DNA from: Coffea arabica
Taxonomy: Eukaryota; Streptophyta; Magnoliopsida; Gentianales; Rubiaceae
Direction: 5' to 3'
DNA: 64,000 nt
Assembly (NCBI RefSeq): GCF_036785885.1
Contig: NC_092312.1
Coordinates: 17,564,001 to 17,628,000, forward strand
In this document: positions 10,199 through 22,945 of the stretch, piece by piece
How positions within the stretch are numbered: the first letter of the stretch is position 1
Layout of the letters: each line of letters opens with the position of its first letter
Notes under the pieces: generated by a model
Told to the model about the DNA's origin: nothing
Database searches by the model: none
The model's input: the letters and a program-made list of their open reading frames with translations, nothing else
Translations under genes and position numbers: made by a program

Positions 10199-11539
10199 TT
10201 ACAGCCGATGCGGCTTCAGGGCTTTGTAAGAAATGCCTGCTCGTCCGCCCGGAGAAGTACTAGTCGCCGGTTGAGAGTATTTACTACTGCAAGGAACCCA
10301 AGTCAAGGACCCCTGGTTGCTGCAGCTTCTGGGCTTGCAGAAGAATGCATCACATTCAGCTTTGGATCTTTGGTTGGGAAGTCCTGGAATGCAATTCATG
10401 GTAACATCCAGCACTTTCCTCTGAATCAGCTTCCAACACTCCGGGCCAACCCCAGTGAAATAATTGGAGGACAAGTCAAAACTTTCCAAATTCGGCAGCT
10501 GACATATTGGATCGGGAACGACCCCAAAGAACTGATTCTTGGCCAGGTTTAAAATCTCCATTTTTGCCAGGCACGCAAAGGACCACGGTATTGGACCGGT
10601 TAACAGGTTCCTGCTCACGTCGAAAACCGTGGCCTTGTTTAGAAGCCCGATTTCGCACGGGAGACAGCCAGTGAGTTGGTTGTTCAAGAAGATAACTTCA
10701 TCTAAGGTTTTGGATGCTTTGCCGATGCTGGAAGGAATTGGACCGGTGAGCTTGTTATTGGCTAGAGTTAAAAAGAGAACCGGTAGCGAGCCGAGGTTAT
10801 CCGGAAGCCTTTGCACGAAGTTGTTGTTGTTGATGAAGAGAACGTCGAGGTCTAGGGTGAATACTTGAGGTGGAACCGCTCCAGAAAATGAGTTGAACCT
10901 GAGGTCCAGGAAAGTCAGCTTGGTAGCGCCAAGAACTTCATAAGGGAACTGACCGTTGAAATTGTTGTTGCTGAGGTCTAGTTCGAACAAGTATCTGATG
11001 GTTGATAATTTCTTTGGGATGTTTCCGGCGAATTTATTGGAATTGCCGTGGAAGATGCTGAGGTCCGGTAACTCGTCAATGAAGCCTTCAAGGGTGAGGT
11101 CAGGGCCGCTGAAATTGTAGCCGTTGAATTGTACATCTGCCAGTGCCTTCACTCCGTAGTCAGGCACAGTGGCACAGCGGAAGCCTTGATACTTGTTGCA
11201 AATATCAGGGCCAACCCAAGATTTTGTTATGCCAAGAGGGTCGCATGTGATTTTGGCCTTCAGTCTTTGGATCACCGGGTAGACGATTTCGATGCGTTTG
11301 CTCTCAAATGTGAAGGGAGAAACCGGTGGTGGGCAGCTTGGGCCATCATCAGGAGGTGGAGCATCCGATGGATTGTCACCACCACCCCCTATTCCCCCGC
11401 CTATAATTATTTCTAAAGTTTCTCTGGCTTTGCTAGCAATTGGATCGGCGTTAGCTAAATGATTGTGCAATAATAGTAATGTTGTGTAGAGTTCAAAAAT
11501 AATGAGTAGAATGGCAACATTGGAGGAAACGCTGCCCAT
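10199..11539 (-). CDS. Secreted leucine-rich repeat protein, At4g06744 type
   Basis: An intronless gene for 446 aa. A signal peptide (about 1-31, ending LANA) is followed by a Pro/Gly-rich stretch, then the N-terminal cap shared with leucine-rich repeat extensins (VIQRLKAKITCDPLGITKSW, then YQGFRCATVPDYGVKALADV). About ten plant-type LRRs follow (roughly 150-390), with repeats such as LDLSNNNFNGQFP, LTLANNKLTGPIP and FDVSRNLLTGPIPWSF. A C-terminal Cys cluster (CDAFFCKPRSC) closes the domain. LRX proteins bind RALF peptides at the cell wall through this type of domain and anchor by a Ser-Pro-repeat extensin tail; here the tail is only about 45 aa and lacks such repeats, as in the Arabidopsis At4g06744 protein. 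I infer an apoplastic LRR protein not cross-linked into the wall. The ATG directly begins the signal peptide. Confidence 0.9.
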   Translation of the reverse strand: MGSVSSNVAILLIIFELYTTLLLLHNHLANADPIASKARETLEIIIGGGIGGGGDNPSDAPPPDDGPSCPPPVSPFTFESKRIEIVYPVIQRLKAKITCDPLGITKSWVGPDICNKYQGFRCATVPDYGVKALADVQFNGYNFSGPDLTLEGFIDELPDLSIFHGNSNKFAGNIPKKLSTIRYLFELDLSNNNFNGQFPYEVLGATKLTFLDLRFNSFSGAVPPQVFTLDLDVLFINNNNFVQRLPDNLGSLPVLFLTLANNKLTGPIPSSIGKASKTLDEVIFLNNQLTGCLPCEIGLLNKATVFDVSRNLLTGPIPWSFACLAKMEILNLAKNQFFGVVPDPICQLPNLESFDLSSNYFTGVGPECWKLIQRKVLDVTMNCIPGLPNQRSKAECDAFFCKPRSCSNQGSLTWVPCSSKYSQPATSTSPGGRAGISYKALKPHRL

Positions 11540-11590
11540 ATTTGCTTAGTGCTCTCTGTTTCTTATTCTGACCAAGTTGGATGTCGATCA

Positions 11591-11599
11591 TTATATAGA
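11591..11599 (-). promoter_or_regulatory. Likely TATA box of the LRR gene
   Basis: On the minus strand the sequence reads CTCTATATAA about 55 bp upstream of the start codon, a clean plant TATA match. It leaves a leader of roughly 20-25 bases. Confidence 0.55.
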
Positions 11600-12724
11600 G
11601 ACTGGCACAATTGTATTTGAGCCATGTCGGTGGCTGGAGGAATATTGGAGTCGCAGCTTTATCAAGAAGCTCCAGACAGCAGCGACTCAGGATTAAAGGA
11701 TGATATTTTTTCTTGACGTGCTGTGTCCGGAGGTGGGAGTTGTTATCCTTTCATTTTCAAATGGGTGAACTTTTCGCTCTGCACATGTTTGGCTTGTGAT
11801 TCTTTGCATTATTCTACAGCTTGAAGCCTCGGACTTTAGTTGATGGTTGATGGTGGTGGGGAACTGGGGGTCTCTTCTCAGTTCTCAGATCAATTATTCA
11901 AACACCTAAGGACTTTCGTGGTGATCTTTCCTTATAAACCATATAAATAAAAGACCTGAAGGGTGTTGGTGTTGGACCGTTGGTGCAAGCGGAAGGGCTT
12001 GCATCCATAATCATGAGGTCTCGTATTTGAAACTTGTGAAAATGAAAAGGACAACGCAAAGGATTCGACCTGACTCGACAGAATTAGTCGCAAATTGTAA
12101 AACAGACGCAAATATCTATGGATTATACCAAATATATATATATATAAGGGCATTTTTAACAAGTCAAATGTATTGATGATCAATTTGATGAGTTGGATTG
12201 GAATAAGGGGTAAAGTAAAAAAAAATTAAATAAACAATAGGGAATAAATTGCAACTTTGTCCAACCTTCAAAAAAAATAAGTCAAATTAATCTGCCAACA
12301 ATTCGCAGACGGGGGAAAGGAGAAAAGGGGTCAATATATCCACCAATAGAAGTGTGCGTGTTTCAGTTTCAGTTTCAGTGAACAAATAAAAAGATCGCTA
12401 CATCGACATTTAAGCGACTGCCTTTAGTTAATTGGGGGGATAAGAATTTTCAGCCAGAACACATTTGATCGCTCAAGTTTTTTCAAGGTCAGGACGTTCC
12501 GTGTTAGGCACGTTACTTGAATCCAAAGATCACAAGAAAATCTGCAAAAGCGGAAGGACGATTCACGCTTTTCGAATCAAGGATAGGATATCAAAATTTA
12601 CAGGTACCATGTTCTCCTACTAGTACTATAATTGCTTTCCAGATGTGAGGGAACATTTGAATCCATACGTTAATTCTGGGTTATGTTATCTAAAGCTTAA
12701 GGATAGCCGCCCCACAGCCCTATC
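11600..12724. other. Intergenic with a SINE-head-like fragment
   Basis: At about 11970-12040 the + strand reads TGGTGCAAGCGG (box A-like) and GTCTCGTATTTGAAAC (box B-like) about 50 bp apart, as in the head of a tRNA-derived SINE, without a clear poly-A tail or target duplication. The rest is AT-rich; a short ATAT tract lies near 12130. No gene is seen. Confidence 0.45.
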
Positions 12725-13128
12725 ATGTTTACTCAGGAAAGAACATTAGCGGAGCACAGGAGGAGGTTGATTGAAGGTATAATGAAACGGGACCGGAAGA
12801 GGATGGAAGCAGCTGGTATTATTGATTACCACTGCCCAGAAATTGGAAGAATACACATCCACTTGTTATCTAGTATGCTGCTGCTGATTACGCTCAATGC
12901 TCTACCTCCAGTAGAAGTTATGGTTAAGAATAAGCTTTCCAGATGTAAATAACCATGCCTTTGTAGAAATTCCATATGCTAACAGGCGGCTTTTCCTGCA
13001 CTTTTGCAGATATGGAATTTTGATGGCGTCAAGCCGCCTGAGTCTTGTATACAAATCTGAACAAAGCTTTGTGGAGAATGAGGCGTGCCTTCGGCAAGTA
13101 TACATCTTTCTTTCGATCGATCGAACGT
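12725..13128 (+). pseudogene. Exon-like fragments of an unrecognised host gene
   Basis: Two stretches read like real protein. The first starts at 12725 with a charged helix (FTQERTLAEHRRRLIEG, then KRDRKRMEAAG) and ends in DYHCPEIGR near 12850. The second lies after an AG at about 12941 and gives VNNHAFVEIPYANRRLF, then RYGILMASSRLSLVYK, closing with a stop near 13128. They are separated by sequence that does not read well, and no further exons are seen on either side. I do not recognise the family. This may be a truncated gene, a fragment carried by a transposon, or part of a gene whose other exons I missed. Confidence 0.35.
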
Positions 13129-13395
13129 GAAGCCTAAGGCCCTATTTGGCAAATGAATTTTAGATAAATCCTCAAAAAAACTTACTCGACAAACAGGGTT
13201 AATAAAGGCTATCAACAGGAAGTAACTTTGGGGCAGTCTAAGCAATTTCTGAAGATACGGCCAATGCTGATTTTACGAACTTCAATGTTGTTTTTATTCC
13301 TTTTGGGCTCAGAGTTCACAGCAAATAATCATAAAACGACGTACATGTTTTGCGAGAAGTAGGCCCAAAAGGAGATCTGCGAAAGGAATATTTGG

Positions 13396-14003
13396 CTATG
13401 TTTTCAGAACCGGACCGGATAGCGACTCGGCCGAGGTCAGGGGTCAGGGGTCAATGGGTTCGACCGGGGGTCGATAGGGGTCGAACCGGATGACGTCATA
13501 AATAAAAATTATTTTAAAATTAAAATGTTATATATATAATATCTAATAATATATTGATATTAATAAAGGCATATTCATATATATTTGATGTTTCAAATAT
13601 ATTTAACAAGAAAATACAAAGAAATTAGAACAATCAAGTAGCAATTTATATTATTTAATAAATATTAACAAGTTTAGAATTAAAATTATGAATTTAATTG
13701 AAAAATAACATCAAATTTTAGGACAATATTTATAAAGTATCAAATATTTGAGGTATATCAATAAGTTTTAACAATTTAGGGGGTCAAAACATAATATTAA
13801 AAAGTTTGAATTTTTTTTTTAAAAAATACTGTTGAACCGGAAAAACCGGTTTTTTCCCGGTCAAACCCGGTCAAACCCGGTTTTGACCGGCTTTGACCGG
13901 GTTTTAAATTTCCGGTTTTCTAATGTGACTCGGACCGGCTACCTGGCCGGTTCCCGGTTCAACCGGTTCGACCGGCCGGTCCGGTCCGAATTTGAAAACA
14001 GAG
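13396..14003. mobile_element. hAT-type MITE with 8-bp target duplication
   Basis: A 608-bp element. The left end CTATGTTTTCAGAACCGGAC and the complement of the right end CTCTGTTTTCAAATTCGGAC form the inverted repeats, and both subterminal zones are packed with ACCGG, GGTCAAACCCGG and similar words. The interior is AT-rich and codes for nothing. ATATTTGG stands on both sides (13388-13395 and 14004-14011), a perfect 8-bp duplication as made by hAT transposases. Confidence 0.85.
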
Positions 14004-14120
14004 ATATTTGGTGGTTGAGGTGTGGCACAATATAGACCTTTTTTTTAGTCACGTTCAAACATATAGACCTGAGACCTGAAAAATGAAAGGCTTCAGCGCA
14101 CTAAATTAATATTGCACAGC

Positions 14121-14224
14121 AAATTTTTTTTTTTTTTTTTTTAGTATAAGTCGGAGGACTCGAACCTGAAACCTCTCACTTATACTCCCTCCCCCCTTAC
14201 CATCCAACCTAACCCTCCCCCCCT
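14121..14224 (-). mobile_element. Short SINE copy with target duplication
   Basis: Read on the minus strand, this 104-bp piece carries GGTTTCAGGTTCGAGTCC (a good box B) and ends in a long A run (T run near 14124-14142). The direct repeat ATTGCACAGC flanks it at 14111-14120 and 14225-14234 without mismatch. It is shorter than the other SINEs and lacks a clear box A, so it is probably 5'-truncated. Confidence 0.75.
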
Positions 14225-14311
14225 ATTGCACAGCTATTAACTACACCTATCTTCAATTATTTCCTAGAAATAATAAGAACAAAATAAAGTAATATAATTT
14301 GACCGTTCCAT

Positions 14312-14312
<1 letters not shown>

Positions 14313-14386
<74 letters not shown>
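14313..14386. repeat. (TA)n microsatellite
   Basis: About 37 uninterrupted TA units. Length is likely polymorphic. Confidence 0.9.
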
Positions 14387-14390
<4 letters not shown>

Positions 14391-14899
14391 TTGGATTTGT
14401 TTCAATAGTAGTTTATTTGGACTAATTTTTTGAGAAAGACACTATAATATTTTTTCTGATGTAATATAAATCAAATAAAAATATTATTAAAATATATATT
14501 AATTATATAAACAAATAAAAAAGGGCATATAATCCACTATTCAAACACAACCCTTGCTAAACAAGTCTCTTAACCAGTCACCAGTGGTGGAGAGTATATT
14601 TGAAGTTTAAAGTTAACAATAATATTTTTATAATCTAATTAAGTCATCGATTCATTTATTAATTCATAAAAATAGAAATCCGGCATCTAAATGCAATATA
14701 GCGAAGGAGTTCGAGAATCACGAGCTTACGAGGCCGCAGTCACTTTGGCCATGTGGTCTCCTAAACAAAAATAAGGTGTTACACCATCAATTCAGTGGCA
14801 AGTTTGATGGTGATGATTGAGCAACTCATAAGAAATCCCGCCCAATGACCAATTATAATTTGTCAATTGGATGACCAACAGCTCCGCCTACGATTATTC

Positions 14900-14988
14900 A
14901 ATTAATAGTTATTAAATTTTAAGAAAATAAAAAAAAATAAATTATGATGTTTATGAATGAAAAATAGTGATATAATAAAAAATGAGAC
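14900..14988. repeat. Solo arm of the 1354-1678 foldback family
   Basis: The sequence AATAGTTATT...AAGAAAATAAAA...ATTATGATGTTTATGAATG...ATATAATAAAAAATGAGAC matches the right arm at 1583-1678 with scattered changes. The left arm is absent, so this copy is truncated. Confidence 0.65.
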
Positions 14989-15717
14989 AGAAGATTCATA
15001 GCGCGACTCATAATATAACTGTTCGCATATGGATGGCTTCCAAAAACTAAAAACTTCTTGTATTTTATGAAACATATAATAGGCGCAATTATTTGCCATT
15101 TTGGGGTCTGTTCATAATATCTAACCACGAAACCATGAATATCTATCCGTATCCAGCAGTAGACTAAAACACTATCAGCACAAAATAATTAATTCAAAGA
15201 CTGAATGGATAATGTTCAATGACACCCATCTGCAAACTGAAAGTGTCCGGAGCTTTAATTACAGCATTCATCTTCCTGCGTTGTAGTCCTCTCCATTGCA
15301 GATTTCATGGGCGGTGAATGCAATTTTTTTGTTTTCCTTTCAGAATCGAGACAATATTATGGAAGGTAAGGGCTCGGAGCATTGTTTTCCCCCTTCTTCC
15401 CTTATCTTCTCTTTTATGCTTTTCAAAACGAATATGAAATTAAAGTTACTAACGCAGTCCCTTGAGTTGGCTAGATAATAGAATTAGTGTCATGCTTTCT
15501 TACCAATTCGAGTCCGAACATCTCTTGAAACATCTGTCCCTCGTATAGAACTTGGAAAAAAAAAAAGTTTCTAATGCATTGGACTCTTACAGGATTAGTG
15601 ATAATGACAGACAATCCACTCCTATGGTTGCTATTATCATGTTAAAAGGGGGAAAGTTTACTTAACAATGAAGGAAGTCAATATATCATGTTAAGCAATC
15701 CTTAACTATTCTCATTT

Positions 15718-15925
15718 GTCTTCGTACTACCAAAATACATGTATTTTTTTTTTTTATAATTATATGATTCAAATCTTGAATCTGACATCTAAAAGGATAC
15801 TAAGACCGCACCTTGTCTTCGTACCACAAAAACACATGTATTTCTTTTATCTTTTCATATCAACTGTCAACCATATGATTCAAATATTGAATCTGACATC
15901 TAAAAGGAGACTAACACCGCATTCC
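15718..15925. repeat. Tandem duplication of about 105 bp
   Basis: Two neighbouring units share CTTCGTACYACMAAAAYACAT near the start and TGAATCTGACATCTAAAAGG near the end (first about 15719-15815, second about 15816-15925). Around it, 14390-16200 holds no recognisable gene. Confidence 0.65.
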
Positions 15926-16200
15926 ATTGAAACAGTTCAGGTTTACCAAAACATATCTTTATGTTTTGTCAAAGTACTTTCCCAAATTAGCTATTAGCTA
16001 GTCCTGTGGAACTTTAAAGTGTAGTAATGTTGCTGTTAACCCTAAAATTTCAAGGAAAAGGGGAGGGGGGGAAGAAGAAAGAGACGTATAAATTAGTATC
16101 ACAAGTCACCACTAAAGTTAATTTATTTTTTAATTTTTGGAAGGACAGAATATTGGAAACAACTTGTGTTCGGTATGTGTCTGTTTCTCGGGAAATTTAG

Positions 16201-17395
16201 GGCCTGTTTGGAATCTGAGTTTTTTGAGAGTTTGTCTAAAACTTTACTGTAGTGTACTGTAGAAGTTTTTGAAAAAATTTTGTAGAAATTTTTGTAATGT
16301 GAAAAATTTTGTAGAAAAATTTGTAGAGCGAAAAACCTTTTTTTTTTCCTTTTCTTTTTTTTTCTTTTTTTTCTTTCTCTTTCTTTTTCTCTTTCTTTTT
16401 CTTTTTCTTTCTTTCCTTTTTCTTTTCTTTCCTCTCTTTCTTCTTCTTCTTCCTCCTTTCCCCTCCCGCCAACCCTTCTCCTCTCTTCTACCTTTCCCCT
16501 GCCACCCTCTCTGCACGCCAACCCTTCCCCCCGCCACCCCCTCCCCCCGCCCCTCTGCCCCTTCCCCCTCCCCTCTCCACGCCACCCCCTCTGCCCTGCC
16601 ACCCCCTCCTCCACTGCCCCTTCCCCCTCTGGCCCGCCACCCCTTCCCCCGCTGCCTCTTCTTCCTCCCCTCACCAGCTCAGAGGAATATGTCCCATACG
16701 GATTGCGGGCGGCTAGGCTCAGTGAATCAGCCCCGCTCACCACCAGTGGAAGCAAGCTAGCCGGGACTCATTGCTTCGATAGCTGCTAGCCTCCCTTCAG
16801 GGCAGAGCTAGGACTACGATAGCTGGATTCTCTGGCCAAACGAGAAGAGGCGGAACAGCCTGTGGCTCGTCGAAAGAGGCAAAATTGTTCAAACCTCGTT
16901 GCCCTTCAGGGACGGCCGGATTGTAGGAAGTGGGCGATACGTTTTTCTCTCAATCCGAATCGGCTAGCTCGTGCACCCCTTCCCCTCCACCCCCTCCCCC
17001 CGCCACCCCCTTCACCACTGATGGAAGGGGCAATAGTGGTTATGGTAAGACTTCTTGATTAGCAGTCTGCTAATGAAGATCGCATAATGAACAGGGTTTT
17101 TAAAGAAGAGGAGGTTTTCAGGGAAGGAGAGAGGGAGAGAGAAAGGAAGGAAAAAAAAAAGGGAACGGCGGCGCCGGAATAGGTGGCTGGTGGCGGAGGT
17201 GGTGGCCGGCGATGAAGGTATGGTGGATGGGGTGGGGGAGAAAGAAGAAGAAAAGATAGAAGTTTTTTGTGTATTAGATATTTTGAAGTGTGTAGGTTAA
17301 AAAATTTAATAAGTTTTTTTGGAATCCTGTAGCTAAAGTTATTAAAAAACTAGTAGCTAAAAAACTTGGCCAAAAAACTCACTTCCAAACAGGCC
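16201..17395. mobile_element. 1.2-kb non-autonomous TIR element
   Basis: The left end GGCCTGTTTGGAATCTGAGT and the complement of the right end GGCCTGTTTGGAAGTGAGTT form inverted repeats of about 24 bp, a type common among plant hAT-like MITEs. No clear 8-bp target duplication was found, so one end may be altered. The interior holds a 350-bp pyrimidine tract on the + strand (TTTTC, then CCCCTCCC units), a separate GC-rich block (16675-16975) and a GGCGG-rich part. The long frames in this tract are low-complexity and not genes. Confidence 0.6.
16675..16975. other. GC-rich block foreign to its surroundings, possibly organellar
   Basis: About 300 bp of complex, roughly 55% GC sequence sits between two C-rich low-complexity tracts within the TIR element. 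It contains repeated words (CGATAGCTG twice, CCCTTCAGGG twice) and no repeat or gene family that I recognise. Its texture resembles plant mitochondrial spacer DNA, which suggests a nuclear organelle insert, but this is inference only. Confidence 0.35.
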
Positions 17396-17850
17396 ATTAT
17401 ATGTCAATGGGATTCGGCTTCAGTACCAAAACCGAAAATAATCAATTCCTAATCGCGAGGTTACTGGGAAGTAATCGTCTTGCAAATTAATTAATAATAT
17501 CAATTTACTGTTTTACCCACAAATCCAAAAGTCCAACCCGTCCACATCATGCCTATGTACAGGGCATGTGGACCAGGCGTTTTCGTCCCCCAATCGTATT
17601 CCATTTTCAACGGGACTCGACTTCTTTTCCTTCTTTATTTGGGTTTACACTCGACAGCCCCTCGTATTAATTTATCTCAACTCACGTTCTTCCTATTTTC
17701 TTCCCCACCATACCTCCCCGCTTCCCCAGCTTTTCTACCCTTTTCTTTTCCATTCTTCCCAACCAATCCCATCTCAGACACCCGCGACCCTTGTAAAGTT
17801 TTGATCTCGAAGCCCCCACAGAGGCCAGAAGCCCTTCATCCAACCCAACC

Positions 17851-20725
<2,875 letters not shown>

Positions 20726-21582
20726 GGAATGTTTATATGTTTGCTGTGCTGTGTGTGGGCGGGAGCTGAATATGCTGGACTTGTAGAAGACGGGTCCAAT
20801 TAAAGCTTGTACAGCTTGGGCGAACGCCTAGCCCCTTGTGGCTGCAGATGTTTTTATGCATTGTTCCATTGTAAATAGTACTACTAGTTTCTTTCAAGTT
20901 ACTTCACGAATGGAACTGTAAACCTTATTTTTATTTACATTCAAAGAAGTACAGTTTGTCGTTCAGCGATTCATTGTTGGCTTCCTCCCTTGTTTTGGAT
21001 ATATATGATTGCTGCTCTCTGAGTAGATGCAGATGGCATCATTCAGACCACCAAACGAAGTAGGCATTCTTTTTGGTCTGGTACTATACCTGTTGTTGTC
21101 TGGTACCATATATATATGCCTGTTGCTTCAGGAAGCAAAATCCTTAATGCATCACCTGCGATATTGACTGGGTACTCTATTAAATAACCGAATTTATTTG
21201 ATCATCGTGGCTGAGAAATGATGGGGATAACGGATTAGATTTGCAAAAACCTCAAATTAACAACAATGAAGATTCTGTTACTGAATAGGCATCAGTGGTG
21301 TAAAATTTTCCTTATATACAGTGTGTATAAATCAATTAAGATGACGATACAAGTCAAGCTTCCTGTTATCACCGAGGAAGAGAAAAAAGTCACCCTGATT
21401 TTCTCTTTCTTGTGTTCTCCCTTCTGTTCTTGCTTAAATTTTCTTTTCTAACTTGAACACCCAAACTAGGCATTAGTGTAGTGTTACTATTTGTATTAAA
21501 AATTTAAATTCAAGGAATGAAAAATACACCAAAGGGAAAAAAGAAACTACTACTACTAGTTCTTACAAGTTAATTGTTTTAG
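20726..21582. other. 3' flank of the RD21-type gene
   Basis: The first 200 bp are likely 3' UTR. The rest is AT-rich spacer without coding character. Confidence 0.5.
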
Positions 21583-21591
21583 GGTTAAATG

Positions 21592-22319
21592 CAGAAAACC
21601 CCACAAAGTATCACAGGTATTGCACTTTATGCTCTAAACTATTTTAAAAAGCACTTTATATTCCCAATCAACTAAAAAATGATTAAAAAAATTAACTTCT
21701 TTTTTAAATTTATGAATTAACCTACTTATCCACCCTAAAAAAGTTTTAAGTGGCAAGAATATCCTTTGGTGAGAAAAAACTTTCACTTAAATAAACTAAA
21801 AGTTTCAGTTCATAAGAAAAGTCTAATGACTCTAATTTTGAGTTGTACTTTTGATTTATTATATACAGACGATTAATTGAATAATTAAGGCTTTTTTTTT
21901 TATACTTCTAAATCTTAGGTACTGTATCGAACCTTTCTTATGAGATTTCAAATAAATTTTGTTATTACATAAAGATATGGCATTGTGATGTGCTAGACAA
22001 GATAATGAGATTTTAGAAATTGCAATAGTGATTCTTCAGTTTTTTTTTTGTTGCCTTTATGTATGTGTTTTCAATTAGAATTTTATTATAAAGTGGGAAT
22101 TAGTCTATTTAAAGTGAAAAAATTTTCCCATTAAAAGGGTATTTAAGCCACTTAAACTTTTAATGGAGGATAAACCAGTCACTTAATCAATTACTTGGAT
22201 GGAGTTAATTTTTCCATCATTTTTTTAGTTAACTAATGGAGTAAATTGCCTGTTAAAATAGTTTAAGGTGTCAAGTACAATTGATCCAGTAGTCTGTAGA
22301 GGTTCTTGACATTTAACCC
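21592..22319. mobile_element. Second Mutator-type foldback MITE
   Basis: A 728-bp element. The left end GGGTTAAATGCAGAAAACC and the complement of the right end GGGTTAAATGTCAAGAACC begin long imperfect inverted arms of about 200 bp (for example TTTTAAGTGGCAAGAATATCC on the left against GGGTATTTAAGCCACTTAAA on the right). The flanks ATTGTTTTA (21583-21591) and AATATTTTA (22320-22328) match at 7 of 9 positions, suiting a decayed Mutator-type 9-bp duplication. It shares the GGGTTAAA start with the element at 7671-8550. No protein is encoded. Confidence 0.72.
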
Positions 22320-22328
22320 AATATTTTA

Positions 22329-22799
22329 TCTAAACCATATGTTAAATGTTGTTCTTGAACAATTCATGACCATGATTGGTTAACAAAATACATAAGGTTT
22401 AGATAACTGCATGTACACCACAATATTCATGAGTGAGATTCACAAAAATTTATTTTATATTTATTTTTTATTCAAAGCAAGTTATACCTTGAAGGATTGG
22501 ATATATACATCTTGGGGGAATTTTTTTTTTTTTTTTTTATTGCTTTGAGCATTTGGTATCCCCCCACCAGTAGTAAGACTAATCCGGATTCGGATCGAGG
22601 AGGATCCGAATCCGTTACATCTCGTGCAATTGAACAAAATGCAGTTAACGCCCAAGTCCGGGATGATAATAATAAGAAGCTAGAGTACCGACCCGAGTGG
22701 GTGGATGCAGATAAAAGTAGAAAGAACGAGGACTTGTAGGTAAATAGGGAGTAATTCCTAGACGGGATCCTTCAATCTGTCACTTCATTTTCGCAGAGA
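22329..22799. other. Spacer before the PTEN gene
   Basis: Contains a T tract (22520-22538) and a near-palindrome ATTCGGATCGAGGAGGATCCGAAT at about 22585-22610. The frame at 22497-22739 begins in the T tract and resembles no known protein. Confidence 0.4.
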
Positions 22800-22945
22800 A
22801 GAATTAAAGAAAGAAGTAGATACACACAAAAAATATCAGTACGAGAAAAGCTACGAGAGAAGGACGACGTCGTTACGGAAAACCGCTCTACAACCGTGAA
22901 CCGCCCGCTCTTCTTTGGCTCCCGTTGACTCCTTTTCTCCATCAG
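22800..22945 (+). other. Probable 5' UTR exon of the PTEN gene
   Basis: Purine-rich, then GC-richer sequence ends in CTCCATCAG followed by GTATTTGG, a good donor, and no ATG-led protein fits here. The next acceptor-like AG before the start codon at 24396 lies near 24347, which would make an intron of about 1.4 kb in the leader. Leader introns of this kind are common in plant genes. Boundaries are estimates. Confidence 0.4.

Noticed and set aside
4706-11539. A cell-wall gene cluster made of the IRX15-like and LRR genes
   Set aside because: The two genes are 4.5 kb apart, point towards each other and have a repeat between them; chance neighbourhood explains this.
11970-12040. Possible tRNA gene
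   Set aside because: Box A- and box B-like words are present, but I could not fold a cloverleaf with an acceptor stem; a SINE head is more likely.
16123-16760. Long frames on both strands rich in Arg/Lys/Glu/Gly or Pro/Phe/Leu
   Set aside because: They are translations of a low-complexity pyrimidine/purine tract within a TIR element and lack any domain.
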